The notes below the pieces were generated by a model. That model saw only the letters and a list, made by a program, of their open reading frames with translations, was not told where the DNA came from and ran no database searches. A program made the position numbers and the translations under genes. From assembly GCF_039621805.1 (NCBI RefSeq), contig NZ_CP155073.1:3389606-3453605 (forward strand): a stretch of 64,000 nucleotides of DNA, written 5' to 3'. This document shows positions 9,450 to 17,188 of this stretch, one piece after another. This stretch comes from Paraburkholderia sp. PREW-6R (GTDB lineage Bacteria > Pseudomonadota > Gammaproteobacteria > Burkholderiales > Burkholderiaceae). Each line of letters starts with the position of its first letter. Position 1 is the first letter of the stretch.

Positions 9450-11285
9450 ATGAATGAAAATATGAGCAGTTCTGCCGACATCGATCTCGACGGTCTTCGA
9501 ATCAAATATCTTGCTGAACGCGAAAAGCGCCTTCGGCCCGACGGCAATGCGCAATACCGCCTGCTTTCGCCGCGCGATCATGCACTCGCAGACCCGTACC
9601 GAAAGGCACTGCGCGAGCGCGGCGCCGTTACCGATCCCACCGAGGTCGCTGTGATTGGCGGCGGTCTGGCCGGCATCCTGATGGCGGTCAAACTTCGTGA
9701 CGCGGGCTTCGAACACATCCGGATCGTCGAATCAGGCGGCGATTTCGGCGGCACGTGGTACTGGAATCGCTACCCGGGCGCGCAGTGCGACATTGATTCC
9801 TATCTCTATCTGCCATTGCTTGAAGAAACCGGCTACATGCCGACCGAGAGGTACGCACGAAGCTCCGAAATCCGCGCCCACCTTCAACGTATTGCCCGGC
9901 ATTACAACCTGTATCGCGACGTGCTGTTCGAGACGGACGTGAAGTCGCTCGACTGGGACGAGACAAGCGGGCACTGGCACATCACCTCCGCTCAAGGCGA
10001 CGCTTTCGACGCCCGCTACGTGTTCGTGAGCAACGGCCCATTTTCCAGTCCGAAGCTGCCGGGTGTCGCCGGCCTGGAAAACTTCGGCGGTCACGTCTTC
10101 CATACCAGCCGGTGGGACTACGCCTATACCGGCGGCGACGAGGCCGGCAATCTCACCGGCCTGTCGGGCAAGCGCGTTGGCATCATCGGAACGGGCTGTT
10201 CGGCGGTTCAATGCATCCCGCACCTCGCCGACAGCGCAGAGCATCTCCATGTATTCCAGCGCACGCCCGCCGCGGTCGACGTGCGGAATAACCAGCCGAC
10301 GGACAAAGCCTGGTTCGATGCGCTTCCGCATGGCTGGCAACGCGAGCGCATGAGCAATTTCGTGCGGAACGTGCACAGCTTCGACGTGCGAGAAGATCTC
10401 GTGAACGACGGCTGGACGCGCTTCGGTCGGGAAGTTGCGCGCCTCGCAGCCGACATGGCTCGGCAGCACCCCGGCGTTGCACCGACGCCGGAAGCCTTCC
10501 AGCATCTGATCGACCTCGCCGACGCCATCACGATGGAAGACATCCGCGCACGCGTGGACCGGGAAGTCACCGATCCTGCGATCGCAAAAAAACTCAAGCC
10601 GTGGTACGGACACTGGTGCAAGCGCCCGGCTTTCCATGATGAATATCTGAAGACGTTCAACCGGCCGAATGTCACGCTCGTGGATACGGATGGACATGGC
10701 GTTGAGCGCGTGACTGCGCAGGGTGTCGTCGCGGGCGGGCAGTTGTACAAGCTGGATTGCCTGATACTGGCGACCGGGTTCGAGACCGGCACGAATTATG
10801 TGAAGCGCCTCGGTTTTGAGATCCACGGGACGGGCGGTGACGCACTGAGCGGGAAATGGGGCAACGGCCTGAGGACGTTTCACGGCATGCACGTTCACGG
10901 CTATCCGAACCTGTTCTTCACCGGCACGACGCAAACTGCAATTACGTACAACTACACCAACATGCTGCTCGAGCAGACCGCGCATCTCGCCCACATCCTC
11001 GCGCATAGCCATGAAACTGGCGCGACGCGTATCGAAGCGGATGCCGAAGCCGAACAGCAATGGTGCGAAGAGATCCGCAGAATGGCGCCCATGCTCACGT
11101 CCTATTTCACCTACTGCACGCCGAGCTACTTCTCGAACGAGGGCAACCCCGCCGATGCGGCGGGCATTCTGAGCGGCGCATACGGCGCCGACCCGCAGCT
11201 CTTCTGGCAAACATTGCGCGCCTGGCGCGACGAGAAACTTTATCGCGGGCTCACTTTCAGCAAGCCGAACAGGCCAGTGAGATAG
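9450..11285 (+). CDS. type I Baeyer-Villiger monooxygenase (flavoprotein)
   Basis: This is a 611-residue FAD/NADPH monooxygenase. The FAD Rossmann motif GGGLAG is at about residues 70-75, followed by the GGTWYWNRYPGAQCD motif. The Baeyer-Villiger fingerprint FxGxxxHxxxW[PD] is matched exactly by FGGHVFHTSRWD at about 212-223. The NADPH Rossmann motif GTGCSAVQ begins near 247. The 65-residue N-terminal extension before the first Rossmann motif recalls the larger acetophenone-monooxygenase-like subgroup. Such enzymes insert oxygen next to a ketone to give an ester or lactone. ATGs at 9450 and 9462 are both possible and neither has a clear ribosome site. The gene starts about 100 bases after the channel gene and probably closes the operon. 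Confidence 0.85.
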   Translation: MNENMSSSADIDLDGLRIKYLAEREKRLRPDGNAQYRLLSPRDHALADPYRKALRERGAVTDPTEVAVIGGGLAGILMAVKLRDAGFEHIRIVESGGDFGGTWYWNRYPGAQCDIDSYLYLPLLEETGYMPTERYARSSEIRAHLQRIARHYNLYRDVLFETDVKSLDWDETSGHWHITSAQGDAFDARYVFVSNGPFSSPKLPGVAGLENFGGHVFHTSRWDYAYTGGDEAGNLTGLSGKRVGIIGTGCSAVQCIPHLADSAEHLHVFQRTPAAVDVRNNQPTDKAWFDALPHGWQRERMSNFVRNVHSFDVREDLVNDGWTRFGREVARLAADMARQHPGVAPTPEAFQHLIDLADAITMEDIRARVDREVTDPAIAKKLKPWYGHWCKRPAFHDEYLKTFNRPNVTLVDTDGHGVERVTAQGVVAGGQLYKLDCLILATGFETGTNYVKRLGFEIHGTGGDALSGKWGNGLRTFHGMHVHGYPNLFFTGTTQTAITYNYTNMLLEQTAHLAHILAHSHETGATRIEADAEAEQQWCEEIRRMAPMLTSYFTYCTPSYFSNEGNPADAAGILSGAYGADPQLFWQTLRAWRDEKLYRGLTFSKPNRPVR

Positions 11286-11326
11286 CGGAGACCGGTCGCC
11301 CGGAGCGACGTTGATGTTATCCCGAG

Positions 11327-11362
11327 GCAAAAAAATGCCGTTCAGCCCTAGCTGAACGGCAT
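11327..11362 (-). terminator. intrinsic terminator of the LivK-type gene
   Basis: A perfect 11-bp stem (ATGCCGTTCAG with CTGAACGGCAT) and 6-base loop at 11335-11362 is preceded on the plus strand by seven As. It therefore reads as stem plus U-tract on the minus strand. It lies about 60 bases past the stop of the minus-strand binding-protein gene. There is no T-run on the plus side, so it would not stop the biosynthetic operon. Confidence 0.85.
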
Positions 11363-11423
11363 GACCGCAGAGCGGTTTGGATCTACGCGCGAACCGCGCA
11401 ATCGTCAGGTGAACCGCGCAGGC

Positions 11424-12572
11424 TTACTTGCCACCCACGCTCTGCAGCGTCGTCCACTTGCCGTCGACGACCTTGTACAACGTGATGCCGCCGTTCTTCA
11501 GATCACCCTTGCTGTCATAAGCGAGCGTCGAGGACGTCACCGCGGGCATCGACGTCTTGGCCAGCACCGGCAGGTACTTGGCCGGATCGGTCGAGTTCGC
11601 CTTCTTCATTGCTTCGAACATGGCCATGGCGCCGTCGTACGCGTACGGCGAGTACGTCTGCACGTCTTCGTTGAAACGCTTCTTGTACTTCGCGACGTAG
11701 TCCTTGCCGCCCGGCATTTCCTCCAGCGGCAGGCCGGCGAGCGATGCCACCGTGCCGTTCGCCGAGTCACCGGCGATCTGGATGAACGTCGGCGTGTGGA
11801 CCATTTCGCCGCCCATCAGCGGCGCCTTGATGCCCAGCGCCTTCATCTGCTTGACCATCGGCGCCGCTTGCGAATCCGCGCCGCCGTAATAGATCAGGTC
11901 CGGGTTGACCGACTTCAGCTTGGTCAGGATCGACTTGAAGTCCACTGCCTTGTCGTTCGTGTATTCGCGATCGACGATCTGGCCGCCCGCTGCCTTCGCC
12001 GCCTTCTCGAACTGATCCGCGAGACCCTGGCCGTAAGCCGTGCGGTCGTCGACGATCACAATCTTCTTCACGCCCAGCGTCTTCACCGCGAACGTGCCGG
12101 CGACCGAACCTTGCTGCGTGTCGGACGTCATCATGCGGAACGTGGTCTTGAAGCCTTGCTGCGTGTATTCAGGCGCCGTCGCCATTGCGATTTCGGGGAT
12201 GCCCGCGTTCGCGTAAATGCGCGATGCCGGAATCGTGGTGCCCGAATTGAAGTGGCCGAGCATACCCTTGATACCGTCGTCCACCAGTTTCTGCGCGACG
12301 GTCGTGCCCGTGCGCGGGTCGGCCTGGTCGTCGGCGGAATCCAGCACGAAGCGAACCGGCTTGCCGCCGATCACCGGCTTGGTCGCGTTCATGTCTTCCA
12401 CGGCCAGCGTGATGCCGTTCTGGAAGTCTTTGCCGTAGTGCGCCTGCGCGCCCGTCATCGGACCGGCGAAACCGATCTTCACGTCTTCCGTCGATTGAGC
12501 GTTAGCCGTCCCCGCCAGCGACATTGCCGCAACCAGCGCTGCGCCTGCCAGCTTTGTCATCTTGTGTTGCAT
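11424..12572 (-). CDS. branched-chain amino acid ABC transporter substrate-binding protein (LivK/LivJ type)
   Basis: This 382-residue periplasmic protein has a Sec signal peptide (positive MQHKMTK, hydrophobic stretch, cleavage after ANA). The mature part is a type I periplasmic-binding fold beginning VKIGFAGPMTGAQAHYGKD, as in LivJ/LivK. It would bind leucine, isoleucine, valine or related amino acids for a LivHMGF permease. No permease genes adjoin it, so it is an orphan that must use one encoded elsewhere. The start at 12572 is set by AGGAGA a few bases upstream and by the signal peptide. It lies 88 bases downstream of putA on the same strand and could be partly co-transcribed with it, but it has its own terminator. 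Confidence 0.88.
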   Translation of the reverse strand: MQHKMTKLAGAALVAAMSLAGTANAQSTEDVKIGFAGPMTGAQAHYGKDFQNGITLAVEDMNATKPVIGGKPVRFVLDSADDQADPRTGTTVAQKLVDDGIKGMLGHFNSGTTIPASRIYANAGIPEIAMATAPEYTQQGFKTTFRMMTSDTQQGSVAGTFAVKTLGVKKIVIVDDRTAYGQGLADQFEKAAKAAGGQIVDREYTNDKAVDFKSILTKLKSVNPDLIYYGGADSQAAPMVKQMKALGIKAPLMGGEMVHTPTFIQIAGDSANGTVASLAGLPLEEMPGGKDYVAKYKKRFNEDVQTYSPYAYDGAMAMFEAMKKANSTDPAKYLPVLAKTSMPAVTSSTLAYDSKGDLKNGGITLYKVVDGKWTTLQSVGGK

Positions 12573-12660
12573 AGCTTCTCCTTGGTACCAGGTGTGATTG
12601 GAGCGGTTTTTTGGGGTCGCCATACCGCTTCCATTTTTTGAAAAGATCAATGAGGTTCGC

Positions 12661-15600
12661 TCAACCGATCGTCATCAAATTCGCATTGCCGCCCGCTGCT
12701 GCCGTATTCACGCTCACCGAGCGTTCGGTCAGCAGACGCTCGAGCGCATAGTCTTCGTCACCGCTTTCCAGCGCACCCGCCGCGACGCCTTGCACCGAGA
12801 CGATCGGGCCGGCTCGCTTCGCGACTTCCTTCACCAGCGTCAGCAGTTCGTCGCTGTCGCCTTCGAACAGCACCGCGTCGAACGGCGTGTCGGCATTCTT
12901 CTTCACGCTCGCATACGACTTGAGCGACGCGGGAAGCTGCGACACCAATTGTTCACCCGCCGCGCCTTCGAACAACGCGCGATTTCCCGTCGCCAGCGCC
13001 GCAGCAAACTGCACCCGCGCTCCACTTGCCGTCGACGCGACGCACAACACCGTGCCGCGTGCACCGAGCGTGTAGGTGTTGCGCTCGCCTGTCGGCCCCG
13101 ACAGCACCGCCGTGGCGCCCGCCGGCATATGCGACAGGTAGCCGTCGCAGCGTGCCGCCAGCACCGGCTGCTGTTCGGCAATCAGCCAGTCGCGATACGC
13201 CGTCAACGCAGCGGACGGATTGTCGCTGTTTTCAGCGCCTCGTGGTACCTCGGCGACGAGCGATTGCGCGAGCGACTTCGGCAAGCCAGCCGGCCGCGTG
13301 GCCAGCAGACGCTGCAGATACAGCGCGCCGCCCGCTTTCGGGCCCGTGCCCGACAAACCTTCGCCGCCGAACGGCTGCACACCCACCACCGCACCGATCA
13401 CGTTGCGGTTCACATAAATGTTGCCGACGTGCGCGCGGCTGATCACATGCGCGATGGTTTCATCGATCCGCGTGTGGATGCCGAGCGTCAGGCCGTAGCC
13501 GGTCGTGCGGATCTGTTCGAGCAGCTTGTCGAGCTGGCTGCGGCGAAAACGCACCACATGCAGAACCGGGCCGAACACTTCGCGCTTCAGTTCGTCGATG
13601 CTGTCCAGCTCGATCAGCGTCGGCGGCACGAAAGTGCCTTGCGCGCAGCTTTCCGGCAGCGGCAGTTGCTCGACCTTGCGGCCTTTCTCACGCATCGCCG
13701 CGACGTGCGCGTCGATTCCGCGTTTTGCATCGAGATCGATCACCGGGCCGACGTCGATCGACAGCCGGTCCGGATTGCCGATCGCCAGTTCACGCATTGC
13801 GCCGGTCAGCATTTCGAGCGTGCGGTCCGCAACGTCGTCCTGTAGACAAAGAACGCGCAGCGCCGAACACCGTTGACCTGCGGAGTCGAACGACGATTGC
13901 AGCACGTCCGCCACCACCTGCTCGGCGAGCGCCGACGAATCGACGATCATCGCGTTCTGGCCGCCCGTTTCGGCGATCAGCGGAATCGGCTTGCCGTCCG
14001 GATCGAGGCGTCCCGACAGCGTCTTGTTGATGAGGCGCGCGACTTCGGTCGAGCCGGTGAACATCACCGCACGCGTGCGTGCATCGGCGACGAGCGCCGC
14101 CCCGACCGTTTCGCCATTGCCCGGCAGCAGTTGTACCGCGCCGGCCGGCACGCCGGCTTCGCGCAGAATGCGCACGGCTTGCGCGGCGATCAGCGGCGTT
14201 TGTTCAGCGGGCTTCGCGAGCACGGTGTTGCCGGCGGCGAGCGCCGCCGCCACCTGCCCCATGAAAATCGCCAGCGGGAAATTCCACGGGCTGATACAGA
14301 CGACCGGGCCGAGCGGGCGGTGCGTGTCGTTGGAAAACTCTTCGCGGATCTGCGCGGAGTAATAGCGCAGAAAGTCGATCGCCTCGCGGATTTCCGCGAC
14401 CGCATTCGGCAACGACTTGCCCGCTTCACGCACCACCAGACCCATCAGCGTATGCATCTGCGCTTCGAGCAGGTCGGCGGCGCGCGCGAGACAATCGGCC
14501 CGTGCTTCGACCGGCGTGGCCTGCCAGATCGGCGCGGCAGCAACGGCATGCGTAAGCGCGGCGCTGACATGCTCGGGCGTTGCTTCGACCACCGTGCCGA
14601 CGAGGTCGCGCTGATCGGCGGGATTGCGCACATCGCGCGCGACGCCCACGGCAATTTCGTTGTCCTCGAGCATCGGGGCAGCGCGCCACGGATGGTGCGC
14701 GCTCGCCAGCAGTGCCGACGACAGCGACGCCAGGCGATGCTCGTTCGACAGGTCGAGACCCATCGAGTTAAGACGCTCCGCGCCGTACAGATTGCGCGGC
14801 AGCGGAATCTTCGCGTGCGGCGCGCCGAGCGGCACGATCTTCGACGCCTCATCGACCGGATCGGCGATCAGGTCCTTGATCGCGACACTTTCATCGGCGA
14901 TCCGGTTCACGAAGGATGTGTTCGCGCCGTTTTCGAGCAGACGTCGCACGAGATAGGCGAGCAGCGTTTCGTGCGTGCCGACCGGCGCGTACACCCGGCA
15001 TGGACGGTTCAGCTTGTCGCGGCCCGTGACTTCCTCGTACAGCGGCTCGCCCATGCCGTGCAGACACTGGAACTCGTACTGGCCCGGATAGTAGTTGTTG
15101 CCCGCAAGGTGATAGATCGCCGACAGCGTGTGCGCGTTGTGCGTGGCGAATTGCGGATAGACCGCGTCCGGCGCGCCGAGCAGTTTCTTCGCGCAGGCGA
15201 CGTACGACACATCCGTATAGATCTTGCGCGTATAGACCGGATAGCCTTCCAGACCGTCCACCTGCGCGCGCTTGATTTCGGTATCCCAGTACGCGCCCTT
15301 CACGAGGCGGACCATGATGCGGTGACGGCTGCGGCGCGCAAGGTCGATCAGGTAATCGATCACGAACGGGCAGCGCTTCTGGTACGCCTGCACCACGAAG
15401 CCGATGCCGTTCCAGCCCTGCAACTGCGGATCGAAGCACAGTGCTTCCAGCAGATCGAGCGAGATTTCGAGACGGTCGGCCTCTTCGGCGTCGATGTTCA
15501 GGCCGATGTCATAGCGGCGCGCGAGGATCGCGAGCGAGCGCACGCGCGGCAGCAGCTCGCTCATCGTGCGTTCCTGCTGCGAGCGCGAGTAGCGTGCGTG

Positions 15601-16590
15601 CAGCGCGGAGAGCTTGATCGAGATGCCCGGCCCTTCGTAGATGCCGCGGCCGCCGGCTGCCTTGCCGATCGCGTGAATCGCCTGTTCGTACGATGCGTAG
15701 TAGCGCTGCGCGTCGGCTTCGGTGGTGGCCGCCTCGCCGAGCATGTCGTACGAGTAACGGAAACCGCGTGCTTCGTATTTACGGCTGTTGGCGAGCGCCT
15801 CGGAAATGTTCTCCCCGGTGACGAACTGCTCGCCCATCAGGCGCATGGCCATATCCACGCCTTTGCGGATCAGCGGCTCGCCGCCCTTGCCGATCAGGCG
15901 CGTCAACGCTGACGAGAGACTCGCTTCGCTGTTGGTCGTTACCAGTTTGCCGGTGATCATCAGGCCCCAGGTGGCGGCGTTGACGAACATCGACGGCGCC
16001 TGGCCCATGTGCGATTTCCAGTCGCCCTTGCTGATCTTGTCGCGGATCAGCGCGTCGCGCGTCGCGCGATCGGGAATGCGCAGCAGCGCTTCGGCGAGGC
16101 ACATCAGCGCGACGCCTTCCTGGCTCGACAGCGAAAACTCGTGAATCAACCCTTCGACGCCACCGCCACGGCTCTTGCCGCGCAGCGTTTCGACCAGCTT
16201 GCCGGCCATGGTCTGCACGTCGCCCGCGAGGTTCGCCGGCAAACGTGCCTGGCCGAGCAGGAACGGCACGCACTCCGGCTCGGGACGGCGATATGCGGCA
16301 GTGATTGCCGCGCGCAGCACCGACTGCGGCTGCACGTTCTGCGCGAAGTCGAGGAACGGATGCGATGCGCCGTCTTCGTCGTGTTCGACGGCAGCGCCAT
16401 CGGCCAGATCGGCCGAGCCCATAACGCCGGACAGTTCGGGGGGCAGCTGGCCGTGCTCGATCTTTTCGAGGTAAGCAAAGATCGCCTGTTTAATCAGCCA
16501 GTGCGGAGTGCGTTCGAGGCGGGTAGCGGCATCTTTCAGCCGGGAACGCAGGAGGTCGTCGACCTTGACGCCGAGGGTGGTGCTAGCCAT
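12661..16590 (-). CDS. putA: trifunctional PutA: transcriptional repressor, proline dehydrogenase, P5C dehydrogenase
   Basis: The 1309-residue protein fits the long, DNA-binding class of PutA. An N-terminal ribbon-helix-helix domain (TTLGVKVDDLLRSRLKDAATRL) is followed by the FAD-dependent proline dehydrogenase barrel at about 150-560, with the R-R-containing substrate region near ARRSRHRIMVRLVKGAYWD. The aldehyde dehydrogenase domain runs from about 640 to 1120, with catalytic Cys908 in SAGQRCSAL, and a C-terminal domain follows. It oxidises proline to glutamate at the membrane and represses its own gene when not engaged. The ATG at 16590 has AAGGA upstream and gives the usual MASTTLGVKVD start. 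An inverted pair of GTTGCA boxes lies about 80-106 bases upstream. Confidence 0.97.
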   Translation of the reverse strand: MASTTLGVKVDDLLRSRLKDAATRLERTPHWLIKQAIFAYLEKIEHGQLPPELSGVMGSADLADGAAVEHDEDGASHPFLDFAQNVQPQSVLRAAITAAYRRPEPECVPFLLGQARLPANLAGDVQTMAGKLVETLRGKSRGGGVEGLIHEFSLSSQEGVALMCLAEALLRIPDRATRDALIRDKISKGDWKSHMGQAPSMFVNAATWGLMITGKLVTTNSEASLSSALTRLIGKGGEPLIRKGVDMAMRLMGEQFVTGENISEALANSRKYEARGFRYSYDMLGEAATTEADAQRYYASYEQAIHAIGKAAGGRGIYEGPGISIKLSALHARYSRSQQERTMSELLPRVRSLAILARRYDIGLNIDAEEADRLEISLDLLEALCFDPQLQGWNGIGFVVQAYQKRCPFVIDYLIDLARRSRHRIMVRLVKGAYWDTEIKRAQVDGLEGYPVYTRKIYTDVSYVACAKKLLGAPDAVYPQFATHNAHTLSAIYHLAGNNYYPGQYEFQCLHGMGEPLYEEVTGRDKLNRPCRVYAPVGTHETLLAYLVRRLLENGANTSFVNRIADESVAIKDLIADPVDEASKIVPLGAPHAKIPLPRNLYGAERLNSMGLDLSNEHRLASLSSALLASAHHPWRAAPMLEDNEIAVGVARDVRNPADQRDLVGTVVEATPEHVSAALTHAVAAAPIWQATPVEARADCLARAADLLEAQMHTLMGLVVREAGKSLPNAVAEIREAIDFLRYYSAQIREEFSNDTHRPLGPVVCISPWNFPLAIFMGQVAAALAAGNTVLAKPAEQTPLIAAQAVRILREAGVPAGAVQLLPGNGETVGAALVADARTRAVMFTGSTEVARLINKTLSGRLDPDGKPIPLIAETGGQNAMIVDSSALAEQVVADVLQSSFDSAGQRCSALRVLCLQDDVADRTLEMLTGAMRELAIGNPDRLSIDVGPVIDLDAKRGIDAHVAAMREKGRKVEQLPLPESCAQGTFVPPTLIELDSIDELKREVFGPVLHVVRFRRSQLDKLLEQIRTTGYGLTLGIHTRIDETIAHVISRAHVGNIYVNRNVIGAVVGVQPFGGEGLSGTGPKAGGALYLQRLLATRPAGLPKSLAQSLVAEVPRGAENSDNPSAALTAYRDWLIAEQQPVLAARCDGYLSHMPAGATAVLSGPTGERNTYTLGARGTVLCVASTASGARVQFAAALATGNRALFEGAAGEQLVSQLPASLKSYASVKKNADTPFDAVLFEGDSDELLTLVKEVAKRAGPIVSVQGVAAGALESGDEDYALERLLTERSVSVNTAAAGGNANLMTIG

Positions 16591-16892
16591 GTTTCCTTCT
16601 TCGGATACCAGCCGGACGCGCTGGGAAAGACTAAAAGTTTGGCGAATGCTACGCTTCCCAATAAAAAGGTGCAACCGTCCGGAAAGTCTGGTTGCACCCG
16701 CGCCAAAGCCTTGTGCGACGGGGCTTTCCGCTCGACGCCGTCCTTTGCGGAATGGCGGGTTGCGATCGGTGTTTTCCCTGGCTCAATTATTTTTCATCGC
16801 AGCCCTATTCAGATCTAGTGAACGCGCCGTTATACAGACCACAGCGCGGCGCGGCCTTCCTGGCGCGCATAAAAAGTTACGGGGTCGATCAA
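16591..16892. other. putA upstream region
   Basis: This stretch of about 300 bases holds the putA promoter region on the minus strand, the GTTGCA inverted repeat at 16668-16698, and the leader of the small plus-strand membrane-protein gene. I see no other gene and no convincing -35/-10 pair that I would mark. Confidence 0.6.
16668..16698 (-). promoter_or_regulatory. putative PutA operator pair within a terminator-like hairpin
   Basis: A perfect 9-bp inverted repeat, GGTGCAACC and GGTTGCACC, is separated by 13 bases. Each arm contains GTTGCA (TGCAAC at 16670-16675, GTTGCA at 16691-16696), the hexamer known to be bound by the E. coli PutA ribbon-helix-helix domain. It lies about 80-106 bases upstream of putA, whose product has that domain. 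Read on the minus strand, the hairpin is followed by TTTTTATT, so it could also stop transcripts arriving from priA. Both roles are inferred. Confidence 0.6.
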
Positions 16893-17069
16893 ATGGAAAA
16901 GTGGCTTGTGGTCCTGGGTGTGTGGGCGATGTGCGCAACGTGCGCAGTCCTTTTCATTCGCGGCGCGACGAGTGCGGGCGGCGGTGGCCGCCGGTCGCCG
17001 GCTGACGAGCGCCCGCGCGTTGCGTCGCGTGCTTCCGCACGCGAGCCTCAGGCTGCCTTGCACGACTGA
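16893..17069 (+). CDS. small single-pass membrane protein, unknown function
   Basis: A 58-residue frame begins MEKWLVVLGVWAMCATCAVLFIRG, a clear N-terminal membrane segment with two cysteines, followed by a basic, Gly/Arg/Ala-rich tail. GGGG lies about 9 bases before the ATG. The hydrophobic start and clean short frame suggest a real gene rather than a shadow, since no other plausible gene covers this strand region. It sits between divergent putA and convergent priA. I do not recognise a family. Confidence 0.5.
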   Translation: MEKWLVVLGVWAMCATCAVLFIRGATSAGGGGRRSPADERPRVASRASAREPQAALHD

Positions 17070-17188
17070 TCTTCTGGCGAGGGGGCGACCGGGTCGCGCT
17101 TTGGCCGGCCCGTTGACCTTGATGCTCAGCGAAGTCGCGCGGTTGGCGCGCAAGGCCAGGCAGGCCTGGCGCGGCTAAACCGCGCGCG

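Noticed and set aside
9732..11330. 532-codon minus-strand frame opposite the Baeyer-Villiger gene
   Set aside because: The plus strand has full flavoprotein motifs; the antisense frame is a long shadow without recognisable domains.
13873..15912. 679-codon plus-strand frame opposite putA
   Set aside because: Arg/Gln/His/Val-rich antisense shadow; putA on the other strand is certain.
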